Of a stretch of DNA of 64,000 bases, positions 1-13,000 are shown piece by piece (position 1 is the stretch's first letter; every line of letters begins with the position of its first letter). The stretch is taken from positions 12,359,501 through 12,423,500 of the forward strand of contig CM053795.1 of the NCBI GenBank assembly GCA_028671895.1, in the 5' to 3' direction. A program made the translations under genes and the position numbers. Source of the stretch: Oenanthe sinensis. Its lineage: Eukaryota > Streptophyta > Magnoliopsida > Apiales > Apiaceae. The notes below the pieces were generated by a model. The model was not told the DNA's origin. It worked only from the letters and a program-made list of their open reading frames with translations, and ran no database searches.

Positions 1-547
1 AATTTATAATTTTACAAATACCGGAGTTGACATAATCATTAGAATTGTACGCATTGGTTTAACCTTATACATTGATTTAATTTTAGAATGACACAAACAC
101 AACCCGAAATTCGATGAGTACCTCAATAAATGTAACACTACTCTGTGCACGGAGAGTCCTTACCCAACCTTTAACAACCAAAGTCTGGCCTAACCTATCC
201 AATCCCTCATCAGGGCCTCCTTTTATATCCACAATTTTCAATCTTTTTTGAAACTTTCCCACTTTATCACTCCCCAAGACTTGTGCTTTCTGCTCCTCCA
301 CAGCTTCTCCTGACGGAAGAGCTGAGGAAATCACGCTGCTGAACTTCCGGCCGCCGGAAAAGGGTGAATTCACACAGTAGTGCGTGCAGTTTTTTGGCGG
401 GAAATGGGGATTCTTGGATGATGGTGGTAGTAGTGAGGAAAGAAGGGTTGTTGGGAGTTTTTTGCGGCGGAGAGAGAGGAATCGGACGGTGATGGAAAAG
501 GGGTTTAGCCGGAGAGAAGCTGCCGGAGTTGAAACGGCGGCGGCCAT
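1..547 (-). CDS. OVA8: Asparaginyl-tRNA synthetase, chloroplast/mitochondrial type (first exon only, gene runs off the left edge)
   Basis: The only coding exon in the window is 547..122, 142 codons ending in phase 0 at a GAG|GTACTC donor. Residues 1-70 are rich in Ser, Leu, Arg and Pro with almost no acidic residues, which fits an organellar transit peptide. After about residue 95 comes the start of the class II AsnRS N-terminal OB-fold, including GLDRLGQTLVVKGWVRTLRA and SSVTFIE. The family continues from exactly this point with a VNDGS segment, which must lie beyond position 1. The enzyme charges tRNA-Asn and, by analogy with the Arabidopsis organellar enzyme, would act in plastids and mitochondria. 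The ATG at 547 is chosen because it opens the transit peptide; no upstream in-frame ATG is needed. The catalytic domain is not visible, so the assignment rests on the transit peptide plus OB-fold start. Confidence 0.85.
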
Positions 548-1634
548 GGATTTGGTTGGCTTGACGAATTGTAGTATGAGTTTTATGTTTGGATACTACC
601 AGTCTACCAGTGCATATATTTCTGTTTCTATATCTATTCATCACCACTTTTTTTCCCCAAAAATATCCGTATATTTATTTTGCCAAGTAAAAATAATGCA
701 TTTCAAAAACAAAACAAACCCTCTATTTTATGTTTAGAAAAATATATTATCTTGCATTTTATCATTCGATTTTTTTAAGAAAAATCAAAATCAAAAATAT
801 ATTTGAAATATATAAAATACATTTAACACTATAATAATACATAAAAGATAATATAAACTGCGTCGGAAAATTTTATTAAACAATAATTCTATCTGTCAAG
901 ACATATATTCAAGTGGTTGGTTGATTTAAATTATCATTGCTTGTCTTCAAAATTCAGAATCCAAAATAAATTTAAATTTAAAATTTAATTGAGCTCTTTC
1001 GAGTTATTGAGTATCAATTGGGTTATCTTGTATCTTGTTATAATACTACATACAATCATAGTTTATAAAATGGAAATCATAATTTATGAATTAAAGTATC
1101 GATTTGGGATTAATTAAATAATTGAAAATTAATTGAAAAAATTAATCAAAACAACAATCAAATTAATTGTATTATTATAATAAAAATTATTATATAAAAT
1201 AACTAGATAATTAAATTTATTATATTATTATAATAAAAAATTTAAATTATATTTTTCTATATAAATCAAGTTCAATATATAAATTTATTATTTAGAGTAC
1301 CATAATTTAGAATGGTGACTTATTTACGATAAAATATTATAAAAATTAATAAGATTAATATGTTTTATGACAATTTTATGTATAATAAGACCTGAGTTTT
1401 ACACTGCAGTATAAAATAATATATTATAAATATATCGACATATTATTATATAACTATGAAGTATGAACTAATTTTAATTATTTAATTAAAATAAATAATT
1501 AATAATAAATATTTTATATTATTATAATTTTATTTACATCGATTAATTACTCTTTTTTCTAAATTGGTACTGTACTCACATACAAAACAAAACCCTAGTT
1601 TTCATCAAAATCCCCAAATAAATTTACAGAAAAA
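548..1634. promoter_or_regulatory. Divergent intergenic region between AsnRS and the zinc-finger gene
   Basis: About 1.09 kb of AT-rich DNA separates the two start codons, which point away from each other, so it must contain both promoters. A telo-box-like AAACCCTAG lies about 40 bases before the zinc-finger ATG (near 1588-1598); such boxes are common in 5' regions of plant housekeeping genes. The middle (about 950-1540) is almost pure A/T with no coding potential. No transposon ends were recognised. Confidence 0.5.
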
Positions 1635-4240
1635 ATGAGTGCCCCATCTTCCCCACATTCCCAAAATCAAGAACCTATACAACAAATTCAAGAAAATCAA
1701 CAACTTAAAACACAAATCGACCCATCACATTCTTTCCTCGATTCATCCCAAGATTTTCAAAACCCACAGTGTAATCAAAACAATGAGACCCAACAAGTCG
1801 TTGGGCCTGAAAAGCCGCCGGAGATTGCAGAACCGGCGGTTCAGTCAGTCGCCGTTGCCTCGGAACCGTTAAGTGAAGGGCAGGTTCAGGTACAGCATCA
1901 TCAGAATGCTGTTGTGGGTGGAGATCAACAGAATTTAGGGTTTCAGGGTCTTAATCCAGCTGCTGCTGCCGCGGTGGCTGCGCTTTCGCAGCTGACTCAG
2001 TTTGCGGGGAACATGGGTGTTGTGGAGAGGGCAATGGTGGAGCTGCAGGGAATTATTGCTGCTGGTGGGCTTGGAGCTTTGTTGGGTGGTGGTGTTGCAG
2101 GACCTTTTATGGGTCAACCCCCTATGCATTATGCACCAGTAGGTTGTTTTTATTTTCCGCAATTTGATTAGTCATTGTTGCTTGCAATTATATTAGGTTT
2201 TGTTCTATTATATATGTATGTTGGTAGTTGTAGTTCAGTTGAGTTTGTTTTGTTGTTGTTTGGTTTTGTCATTGATAGGGTTTCAAACTAGTATGAGCAT
2301 TTGATAGAGTAATGTTCGTAAACATGGTTTTTCAAGTTTAAATATTGTTGTGCTACGGAGATGTATGTTAAATTGTATCTTTAATTTTACAATAGCAATG
2401 TCTAGTTGTATGTTGGCTGATCAAACATTATTTGCATCATGTCAACAAGCTTGCTCTTCCATATAGTTTTGGAACATCAGTCTTTTGAGAATGATAGCTA
2501 ATTAACTTTACTAATAAATTTTTGTAGAAGTTTGGCGTGACTGCATTAGATTATTTGTCCCCGTCTTTTTAAATGGTATGGTAGGTTAACTTAGGGATTT
2601 TATAACTTTAAAAATCCATATCTACATTATCTTCCCTTGCAACTTGCAAGAGAGATTATTCTTTTGGGATGTAGTTTGATACAGAATTCTAACTTGAATT
2701 GAAGTATCCATATAAAACTAATTATCCTACAGTTGCGAGACGATATCATTCATTCTGCAAGATAAAATATTTCAAATTTGGATAACTATTGAAGCTTGTA
2801 TGTTTTCTTCTGTAAACCATAAGCTTGGCTAAATTAAAATTCTGAGGATTTACTTTTTTGCACCCCCCCCCCCCCCCCCCAATTTTTTGTCATACTGATC
2901 AATAAATAATTAAGGGAATTAGAATCGTAAGTTTGATATGTATGAAAGCTTTGATACAAGTTTAATTATATAATATATATGTATTTATGTTTATGGATAT
3001 AATATTATCTAACAATTTCAAACTTTTCCTAACACATCCGTTCTGATTTTAAGTTATTCTTGTATTTCAAAACATGTAGTTACAGTTATTCAGTATGGTA
3101 ATTATGCTATTTTGGATTAGATATTTAATTTTGTTTTTTTCTTTTTATTTGTTGTATAACTCTTTTGAGGCCTTTCTGCAGATCAGTCACCCTCCATACA
3201 GGGGTGGTGGTAGGAGGAGTATGGATCGATATAGACGTGGCCGTAGGGGGAATATTGGAAACCGTGGGAGGGGTCGATGGACTCCTGGACAGAACTCACA
3301 ACAAATTTCATCACCTGGTACAGGAAACGTTGCCACGGAAGTGACCACGTCTGTTGAAGAAGTTGCAGAAGCTTCAGCTGTTAACATTGATCAGGCTGGC
3401 ACAATTGAAATGCCATATCAAGCATCTCTACAGCCAAATGTTACCTCAGCTCCACAACGTCGTATGCAAGTTGCACGGTGTGAACTTTGCAGGGTGGACT
3501 GCAATAGTTTCGAAATTCTTGAACAACACAAGGGTGGGAAAAAACATAAAAAGAATCTGCAGAAGACTTATCAACATGTACAAAGCAATGGACAAAATGT
3601 TGATTCTAATACTGAAGGGAAGTTGGAGGGGGAGAATATGCAAAATGCTGAAGGGAACAGACAGAAGATTTCAGAAAATTTTCCTTCGGAAACATTGCCC
3701 ATGGAAAATAATCTTGAGAATCAACCTCAGAATTCTGAGATACATCTGACTGGCCGGTCTGGCATGAAAAGGAAGATGAGAGGTGGTCGTGGTGGAGGGA
3801 AGCGTTCGAATTCACAAAGATGGCCAAAGGAGCCAAAAATGGCCGTTCCCTTGATATGTGATTTGTGCAATGTGATGTGTGACACACAAGAGGTCCTTGA
3901 CCGTCACTTATCCGGTAAGAAACACAGATCAAAGTATAAGCGCTTTGAAGGCCACCAAGCCATGTATGGACCAGCAGAACTTCAGGTTCTTTACCCTCCT
4001 AACCCCATCACACAGTCTTTAAGTCAACCTCAAGTACAACAAAACTTCTCTGTTCCTCAAGGCTCAAACCTTCTTCCAGCAGGTTCTCAAATTACTCAAA
4101 TTCATCCTGCAGGAGCTCCCAGTCATTCTTCGAATGGGAACCCAGACTATCAACAAAACTTCTCTGCTACTCAGGGCTCAAACCTTCTTCCTCCGGGTGC
4201 TCATACTGCACCTCAGATTCCCCAAGTTTATCAACAATAG
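1635..4240 (+). CDS. C2H2 (U1-type/matrin-like) zinc-finger protein with RG-rich segment
   Basis: Two exons, 1635..2138 and 3182..4240, join in phase 0 (CCA|GTAGGT donor; TTTCTGCAG acceptor) to give 520 residues. Residues 1-168 are Gln-rich then Ala-rich (a run of five Ala, then VAALSQLTQF). The second exon opens with an Arg/Gly-rich stretch (GGGRRSMDRYRRGRRG and an RGRGR core). Two U1-type fingers follow: Cys268, Cys271, His284, His290 and Cys394, Cys397, His410, His416, each ending in a GKKH motif typical of fingers that bind double-stranded or structured RNA. The C-terminal tail repeats QNFS(V/A)xQGSNLLP twice. This pattern fits an RNA-binding nuclear protein; the exact paralogue is not recognised. 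The intron holds an 18-nt C run. Reading upstream of 3182 as coding would add a Phe/Leu-rich stretch that is intron. Confidence 0.85.
2863..2880 (+). repeat. 18-nt poly-C tract
   Basis: An uninterrupted run of C inside the single intron of the zinc-finger gene, on the transcribed strand. Length may be inexact because homopolymers are error-prone in sequencing. Confidence 0.8.
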
Positions 4241-4985
4241 GCCTCAACCCCCAAGAACCTAAACAACATTCATAGTGTAGTTGATACACTTGGCCCCTGT
4301 TAGGCTGCAACAAATGTTTTTTCTTTTGTATAGAATGATTTATTAGCTTAGTGGGGTAATTCTGAATTTCTGATAGTACTGACTAGTAAATGAATACTTT
4401 TTTGAATGGGGCATGATTTATGGCTGATTTAGCCGGTATAAGATGAAAGTCATACTCATCCTGATGTTAATGCTGCAAGTTCTAGGATTGTTATGGGGGT
4501 CTAATTTGTATAACACATCATTAGTTTAAGTTTTAAATTATAATCATGTCGGCTTACCAGGGGAGATGCTCAACAGAAGTGTTAAACAAACTTTTTTAAA
4601 CTGCTCTACAGTTTAAGTTAAGCACAATCAAGCTCACATTAAAAAAAGGAAAAAAAACAAGTAGAGCAGTGGAATTAACAAGGGAAACAAGTCGTATATG
4701 ATTCCAAGACGACAACAGGTTCAAGTGCCGGCTTATTTTACCTGTTTTAAGTCTTTAACTCTTGATGTCTTGACCAAATTTCATGATAATTGCACCGGCA
4801 CGACTTACGAGCATTTAGGTAAAGTAAATATACAGCACCATCTCCCTGCTCAGTAAACAAGTGCAGGTGAGAAGACTGTGGCTGCTATTCATAATCTGTC
4901 GTAACAAAGGATAAAAAACAGCAGATAGAAAATTGGAACTAGTAAGTTACATGAAACATCTTCATGCCCTATGATACTTGTACAA

Positions 4986-5170
4986 CCAGGGGTGGATGGA
5001 GGTAAAAAATTGAAGGGGGCAACAAATTATTTTTAAGAAAATCTTTTTATAAAATTTAATTTTAGTGGGGGCACCTCGATAATTTTGTAAAATTTTAATG
5101 ATGAAATTTTGTAAAAAAATGTTTTAGGGGGCATGTGTCCCCCCGCCCCTTACTAGATCCGACTCTGTGC
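4986..5170. mobile_element. MITE-like element with GGGGC-rich ends
   Basis: The left end reads CCAGGGGTGGATGGAGG and the complement of the right end reads CAGAGTCGGATCTAGTAAGG. Both are followed inward by G-rich then T-rich DNA, a layout common to short non-autonomous DNA elements in plants. The terminal inverted repeat is imperfect and I could not confirm a target-site duplication, so the boundaries are approximate. Confidence 0.4.
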
Positions 5171-5675
5171 AGAACTACTCGTTGAGCTTCTATTGATACT
5201 TTTTGGTTTAAGTTTAAGTTGTGTCTGCATTTTTGGTTTGGCTTTTCCATTGCGGAGGGCTCCTGACATATACAACTAGTTGAGCTTCTATTGATACTTT
5301 GCAATTTTTATGTTATTCGAGTCTAGTATCTAGTATCTGATTTCAGTCAACTGACATATTTAAAAAGAAGCTATTTTGCTTCTAGAACCTACAGATTTAC
5401 AAACAATGAGGGGATTTTTCAAAGAAGACCCATCTTAAAAGCAAATCGATAAGAGAATGCTTGAATATAAGGAAATTAATAAGAGTATGCATATCCAAGG
5501 TGGTAGATAAAATGATTAGTTAAAATAATGATTAGTTAAATTTTGCTCTCAACGTGTAAGAGGTTCTATTTTAATAAACTTAGTTATAATGATTCGTTAT
5601 ATTTAAAAAAACATAATTTTTAAATTTCAACTTGTAATTAGTGTAAAGGAATTATTGTAATCGTTGTGGTTGTAA

Positions 5676-5702
5676 TAATATATATATATATATGTATGTA
5701 TG

Positions 5703-5753
<51 letters not shown>

Positions 5754-5799
5754 ATGTATGTATATATATATATATGTATGTATGTATATATATATATTA
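5676..5799. repeat. TA/TATG microsatellite
   Basis: About 120 bases of alternating TA interrupted by three blocks of GTAT repeats. Probably highly length-variable. Confidence 0.9.
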
Positions 5800-6331
5800 A
5801 CTTAAAATCTTAAATACAATTTTATAAATAAATCTCTGAACAATCTAAAATACAAATATCTCGAATGTCAAACATCAATTTAATCCAAACACAATGTTCT
5901 TGAAATCCAATAAATTTTAATTTTCTCATATATCAAACCTGAAAATTATAAATATTAAGTTACACAACCCAACAAGTAATCAATCTACTTACAAATATTC
6001 TAAAAAATTAGTGAGTGTTTTAATAAATTAATTTTGTTTAAAAAACAATATAAATTTTAAAACAAATTTGAGAAGAGTATCCAAAAATAGTTTTAATAAT
6101 CACTTGCACTTGTCAAGTATCTAATAATGAACACTTGTGCGCGTAAGAAGAGTATTTAAGGATAGTTCCGAAATTATAGCGTAAATTATGAACGGATTCG
6201 AAACGTAAAGACTTGTTTTAAAAAAATTTGTATCTTATATTGTATATAATTCAAAAATAATAATCTTAAATTTTATACGAAATTCAAAAATCAAAATCTC
6301 TTTCGAAAATAAAAATAAGTCAAAAGGTACT

Positions 6332-7528
6332 TGTTAGGGATTGTGGTGTAATAAACTAATGTACTTAGTTTTAAGGTTAATTAAGCTAAGTAAAACTTAT
6401 TGTTATGTGTATTTTTATAGTATAGTTAGTAGTTACTTTTAGACAGTACATTTAAAAAGTATTAATTAGGTGACAATACATTTGAAAGTTACTGTCTTGT
6501 ATAAAAGAATAAACATGAGTCATGTAGTAGAAGTTCACTAAGTGTTCATGCATAACATGATTCAAAAGTTAGACAGCAACATTTCAAGTACTCAAATCTA
6601 TGACAGTACATTACAAGTGACAACACAATTGGAACAAACGACAACAACTATCCCATTGACAGTAAACTTGACGGAGAATGAAGATTTGAAGATATCAAGT
6701 ATTACTGACATCAACTATTCCATTGACAGTAAACTTGACAGAGAATAAAGATTTGAAGACAACAAATTTTACTTACAGTAACATTAGCGGAGATAGTTGA
6801 CAGTAACATTATCGGGGATAATTGTCAGCAGCTTTGGAAGACAGTATGTTTTAGAAGACTATAAAACTTGACAGCAAAATATGCGGAGCCGAAGATACTG
6901 TCACCAAAGGAAAGCTAAAGGTTGTCAGTAAACTTTTAGTGAAGTTGACAGTCTGTTTCAGGTAGCAGACTAGATAGTGAAAATACAAGGAATGATTTTG
7001 ACACTACTATCTAGTCTATCAAGTCTACTACTGCAACTTGAGAGAATTCAAGCAAAAGGTAAAGCGTGCTTAAAGAGTCAAAGATTTCTGCATATCTCAG
7101 AGATGCTTTATCTACAAATGGAATGAAGACAAATTTGAATAGAAAAAGTAAAATTTTTATTTCAAGTTTTGTTCTAGGAATAAGGGAAAGTACACTTGCA
7201 AGTGAGATATGTGTTTCAGTATAAATATACATATCTCACAAGTACTTTTCCTTATGCAACTGAGCTAAAATTTTCTCAAGCGTAGAAACATTAGCAAACT
7301 CATTGCTATTGTATTTATCGAAGCTCGAATTATTTTCCAGACATTTGTAGCGAAACAAAAATTAATAAAATTAATTTTTAAAGTTTAAATACTTTGTCAT
7401 TTTATCTGCTTAGTTTGTTTGCATATCTAACTCATTAATTATTATTCTTGTTTTTGTTAGCAAGAATCTTCAATAATTAATCGAGTTGCATTCAACCTCC
7501 CCTTCTGCAACACTCATCTTAACTAACA
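6332..7528. mobile_element. Solo LTR of a Copia-like retrotransposon (1197 bp, 5-bp TSD)
   Basis: Starts TGTTAGGGATTG and ends CTTAACTAACA, giving matching TGTTAG/CTAACA termini. It is flanked by a perfect 5-bp duplication GTACT at 6327-6331 and 7529-7533. No internal retrotransposon region is present, so this is a solo LTR left by recombination. The end carries CATTCAACCTCCCCTTCTGC, the C-rich block typical of the R/U5 part of plant Copia LTRs, and TATA-like elements lie near 6494 and 7217. The first half is packed with a GACAGTA-type motif (about a dozen copies or near copies, several as GACAGTAAACTTGAC). Confidence 0.9.
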
Positions 7529-8100
7529 GTACTTACTTCCAAGTCGACAGTAAAAATCATGAACACATGTAACACCACTGAAATCCAAAAATCTACACCA
7601 TTCTTACACACATAATCAATCTCGTGCAACCAACCAAAAATATCGCATCTCAAATTTCCAACATCTTCGTAATTTTGAATTAGATCTGTAATTCATCTTT
7701 TTTATCCTCTAAATATTATTATCTACAAAACCTTCAAATATGAAAGTTATAGAGAACGAAAAGATTTTTCCAATAAAGTATGACTCATAAAAAATGGACT
7801 TATAATAAAATTGGGAATCAAATAAAATGTCTGTTTTATGAATTTGCACACTGAAAAACAAGATTAGAATATGTTTTGGGTTTTCGAGAATTGTTCTGTT
7901 CAGAACATAAGCTGAGAAAATAATGTGAACAAATTTTCTATGAATTTTACAAGATAGCTTAGTTGTGTATGAAAAATCCTAGGAATTTCAATAACAAACA
8001 TGAAGAAAAAGAATCAAGATTTGTATCGAGAGAGATCTACAACTATTTAGCACCGGTAACTCGAAACAAATATGAAAAATAAGGAGATTATAATCTATAT

Positions 8101-8561
8101 TAGGGGTGGTAATATAAGACTTGACCCGAAAATATGACACAAATTCAATCCCAAAAATACGAATTTGAGTTAGGATTTTTCGTGTTCGGGTGAGTTTCGG
8201 ATTGACCCGAAAAAATCGGGTCAGTTTGAGGACACTGAAACACACCAGAAATGATTCCAAATTATATATTTATAATATAAATATTAATATATTTTATAAT
8301 TTATATATTAATTTACAAGTCAAATAATATATATTTTATTTAAAATAATTTTTATATTTAATATAAATCATATTTATTAATTTATTATTTATTAATAAAT
8401 TATAATTATTTCTGCACAGGTTTAGATTAACTATAGATATTTTGGGTCGAGTTTGGATTGAGTATTCTGACCCATTAAAATTAAAATTTTGTGTCAAGTT
8501 AAAATTCTGACCTAGTCTATTAAATCCAACTCGAACACGAAACTTGAAATTGACACCCCCA
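8101..8561. mobile_element. Degraded hAT-like non-autonomous element
   Basis: The left end TAGGGGTGGTAAT pairs, with three mismatches, with the complement of the right end ATTGACACCCCCA. Inside are GACCCGAAA and CGAACACGA-type blocks that recur in a widespread plant hAT-like family. I looked for an 8-bp target duplication (left ATCTATAT, right TTCATATA) and found no convincing match, so it is probably old. Confidence 0.45.
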
Positions 8562-9079
8562 TTCATATATACAGTTTTAAAATCATAAATTTTAAACCTT
8601 CTACAATTCATTATTCACAGTCGACCCATATTCGAAAACTCATTATTCTTATTTAATTTTAATTTCTATTTTTTTTTATCAAATTTTAATCCTTTTACTT
8701 ACTATTAATCTATTTTATTATTCAAAAAAAAATACGGTATATTACATAAATGTATATTAAAATTATTATTTAAGTAATTAATAAATTTAGTTATAATAAA
8801 GTAATATTTTAATACTTAATATTATATAATTTAAAATATTAAAATATAAACTAGAAATTATAATACATCAAATTAATTTATATATAACTATAATAATTTG
8901 CACACAGACACACATATGTATGTGTGAGTTTATAACCCGTGCAAAGCACGGACGACATTAATAAATTATATATATGTATATTAATTATTTTATATAATTT
9001 AAATATTTAGTTTAAATTTTGTAATATGTTGTTTATAATAATATAGTATATAAAAAATTATTTAATAATATATATAAAA

Positions 9080-9460
9080 TAATAATATTATTTTAATATT
9101 TATAAAATTTAATTAATAAGCTATAATTTTAAATAAATTTAAAAGTTAGAGCATCAATAAAAGAAATACATGTTATTAGATTGTTGTACAAAAAAAATAC
9201 TCATTGATTATAGGGATGTAAGGAATGTAGATAGAATATATATGTTTTAAAATTAAATTATAACTATATAATAGTTACATAAAAAGAGTTGTATAAAAAG
9301 AGGATTTACAACCAAAATTAATAATATTATTTTAATATTTATAAAATTTAATTAATAAACTATAATTTTAAATAAATTGAACAATTTAAGTGATAATAGA
9401 AGGAAGATAAGTTATTAGTTTGTTGTACAAAAAGAAAACTCACTGATGATAGAGTTGTAG

Positions 9461-9496
<36 letters not shown>

Positions 9497-9700
9497 TTAG
9501 ATTATAAAAGTTATATTGAGAACTTTATTTGAAATACTAATCGGAAAATATATATGTTTTGCATAATATTTTATTTATTATATATTGAAGAATCTAATAC
9601 AGAACATATATTTCCAATTTTTACTCTATTTAAGAATACTACACTAAATTTAACCCTATAATTATATAATAATTACATAAAAAGAGTAGTATAAAAAGAT
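9080..9700. repeat. AT-rich direct repeats, period about 240 bp
   Basis: A block beginning AATATTATTTTAATATTTAT near 9083 is repeated near 9322. Both copies are followed by AAATTTAATTAATAA, a TTGTTGTACAAAAA segment and a CATAAAAAGAG segment. A (TA)n run (about 9467-9492) sits in the second copy. It looks like an old tandem duplication inside a larger AT-rich element. Confidence 0.6.
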
Positions 9701-10048
9701 GATTCATGGAATGGACGATCGATCAAATTTTTGCCACTACGGCTTTAATAGTATTATATATATATATATTAAATATTTATAAAAATACAAAAAATGACGT
9801 TAATAATTTTAGATGATAGACACATATTTAGCAAATATAGCTAATCAAAGTAGAATATGTATAATTTTAGGTCATTATGATTAGAATGATATATATTTTA
9901 TAAAATATGTATAATTAATGCTAGGTAGAATTTTTAGAACCAAGAGGTCCCGATGGTTGGAGAGGTTCTAACATTTATATATTTTCACTTTTCAGCAACG
10001 ATAGAGGAATGATCTATGCAGGTGCATCAAATTTGATTTTAAAAAATA

Positions 10049-13000
10049 TCAAATTTTGTATACAGGTGTGATTCCTAGTAAATGAAAGCACTTTCTCATG
10101 ACAACTGCTGTGGCTTCACACAGCAAGAGCCTGCTAGTTTCCTCAGCTGATCCAACCACCTGGCAGAATTCAGGAGTCAGATAACGGAAGAGAAAAATAT
10201 TGTTAGCATCAAAGAAACATTATCCCAAGTTCAAACAACCAATTAGAGGGTGACATAAGTTGTCCGAAAAAACAAATCTAAAACTATAGCAAATGTTGTA
10301 GTATGTAGGTGATTGAAAAAGCTTAATCAAATACCTGACAAGTGGAATAAAATCTAGTAAAATCCTCACATAAGCCGTATAAGTATTCACACAACATATT
10401 TGGCAAGAGATCGGTGCAAGCCTCTTCAACAATCTGAAAGATGGGAAAAAAGTAAATAACATAATAGCTACAAGCATCGCACGTAATCTGTTAGTTGAGC
10501 CTACAAATTCCACAAAGATTCGTATTTCAGTTTCGAGTGCAGCCTCACCTCTGCAAACCGGACTAAATGAAGTCCCAGCATACGCTCAACATCTTGAGTT
10601 AACCCAATTTTTCCAACCTGCCTCAAACATACATATTCTTTACTGTGCAAGCAATAAAATTATTATATAGGAATTGAAAATTAAATATTACTCCCTCTGT
10701 CCCATCCTATTCTTTACACTTTCCTTTTTTGGATGTCCAGCCCAATTCTTTACATTTCAAAAATTTCTAAAAATAATAAACTTTTATATTATAAAATTTA
10801 CTCTCACCCACTATTTTTCTCCATTTTTTCAAATCTATCAATTAAATATCAATTGACCCCACCACTTTACCCACTTTTTCTTCTCTTTCATCCACTTTTC
10901 CTTATCTTTCATAATACTTTATATAATTTTCTTAATCTCCGTGCCCAACCCAAATGTAAACAATTGGGTGGGACGGAGGGAGTATATTTTTTAGAAGGGT
11001 CACTGGATACAAAGTTCATTAATATATAAGATAATAATGCAAACTAGGTTCCAATGGAAGAACACAATTAATTGAGGAATTAATAACTTATTTTCTTCAT
11101 TACACTTGCGATTATCAATGTGTAGAAAACATATACATCTTACTATCTAAGCCTCACTCTGAAAAGGGGAAAATTCCTTCTACTTCTACCCCCGAGCCTA
11201 TTACCCATTACAGTTCAAAAAAGCTAAAATTTACTTGTTAAGCTCCATCTAGCTATTATATATACTCAAAAGCCTAACAATTTATGAATATTAAGAAAAG
11301 AACACATTATAAAGGAATCGCATATTTCCCTTCGGCTCGTGTCAGGATCAAAAGTGTCGGCGTGCACATTATTTAACAAGATTTATGTTCTATAGATATG
11401 TAGCCCCAGAGATTATGGCAGTGTTGCCCTACAGTATCGATTTTGTTAGCCTTGAAACCAATAGCTCCAAGTCTCTCTCATCAAATTCTTCATTAGGTTG
11501 TCATAACATTCTGTGTTCTCTAGGCCAAATAAAGGTCCAACACTGTCACATACTAGGTCAAAATTCAAAATTAAAGGCCAACATAGATTTGGTCCAGCTA
11601 TTATAACGATCAGGACCCCCTACTTTTTTCAACCAAGTATAAAAAATAATCAAAAGACCAAATCACACAAACAAAACTCCTCCATGTTACATTAAAAGTT
11701 GCAAGTTCCAAATGATCTTACCGTTTTTAACTCCTCAATGTCTCTACCAGATTTTCTGATGATGGAACAGATCCGAGCGTGTGCATAAAGCAAATATACA
11801 GCAGTATTTCCCTGCTCACAGAGATAAATTGCAGTAGAAAGTGAATCAGTTACAAGATTAAAGGTTTGACTTCTACATATAGGTTTTACATACAAATCAC
11901 AACAGGGACAACTGAAATGGGTAAACCAAATGCATCTTTGCCACAGCTGGAACACTCCTTGATCGTCGATGTATCAACACCGAGGAAGCAAATATATATA
12001 ATATACAGAAAAATTAATATCCTATAATACACATTGTAGAAGCAGGTATTCAACAACACACCTTATCATTAAGCATCTGATCAAAACTGAATTTGTAGTC
12101 AGTCGATTTGTTGTTCTTCAGATCAGCATACCTGTTATACATAGCAGTTTAGAAAGACAAAACATAAAAATCACTACCTACCTACTTGAGTGACTTGTCA
12201 AGGGAAAATACAATCTGCCAAAAATCCAGACAACAGCTTGCACCTTTTTTTACTACACACTACGTATAATATTCCTAACATGTAAATCTACAAACTGGCT
12301 TCAAGATGAACAAAATTTTAGATCCTGCCAGCAACAACATTTTGGCAAGACACCAGAATCTTACTTTCAATTAGACATAATTAACAGTTAACACACACAA
12401 AATGAAGCTCAAATCCCAAGTAGTATAAACTGTTTGGTTTTCCTGCAAGTGGTATATAGTTGGTAAGAGACGGGTTTGGAGTACGGAAAAAATAATTAGG
12501 CAGGTTAAACAGGTGTTACAAAATTGTGTTCAGGCAAGTGGAAGCTAACAGATCAAAGCTACTTAGTGGTGGTTAAATTCCTCTTCCCTCTCCTACCTTT
12601 GTCATCTTTACACTAAAATTTGAAAGCAAAAAAAGAAAAAGTAGCTTACTTAACGGCACCATATCCAACAGCTTCAGCAGTTTGCTCAAGTTCATCCTTG
12701 GTCCACTCTTTATCTTTACCTGATTAAGATATATAATTTAAAACAGAATCAAAATGGATAGAATTTCACGTTAACTACTAAAATGTATTTATCCACATAG
12801 CTGATTAACACGCAACGGGAACCCAAGTACAAAGGCATACGAGAGCATAAGCACAATGCGCACACTTTATCGAGCGAAGCACATGATAAATTATAACTTA
12901 ATATAGATATATATTTAAACACATATGAAGATACTAAAACATGATAAAATTTATAGACATTGATAACAATTAAGTTTTAAAAAAGAAGTAAATAAATAAT

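Larger units (their letters stand above)
4241..6331. other. Gene-free region downstream of the zinc-finger gene
   Basis: It holds the likely 3' UTR (to about 4.4 kb), a MITE-like element (4986-5170), a 20-bp direct repeat 99 bp apart (TGAGCTTCTATTGATACTTT at 5182 and 5281), a TA/TATG microsatellite and AT-rich DNA. No open frame here resembles a protein I know. Confidence 0.5.
7529..10048. other. Gene-free AT-rich region downstream of the ArgRS stop codon
   Basis: Holds a hAT-like degraded element (8101-8561), a CCGTGC-AAA-GCACGG hairpin (about 8937-8952) and two long AT-rich direct repeats (9080-9700). No coding potential seen. Confidence 0.5.

Noticed and set aside
3095..3181. Upstream extension of the zinc-finger second exon (29 codons from an ATG)
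   Set aside because: Phe/Leu/Tyr-rich translation of the intron's polypyrimidine tract; the TTTCTGCAG acceptor at 3181 joins exon 1 in frame.
4700..4740. AGGTTCAAGTGCCGG as a tRNA T-arm
   Set aside because: No matching acceptor, D-arm or anticodon arm around it; no tRNA gene was found in the window.
9080..9700. Repeats as a possible CRISPR array
   Set aside because: Plant nuclear DNA, two long AT-rich copies only, no regular short repeat/spacer pattern anywhere in the window.
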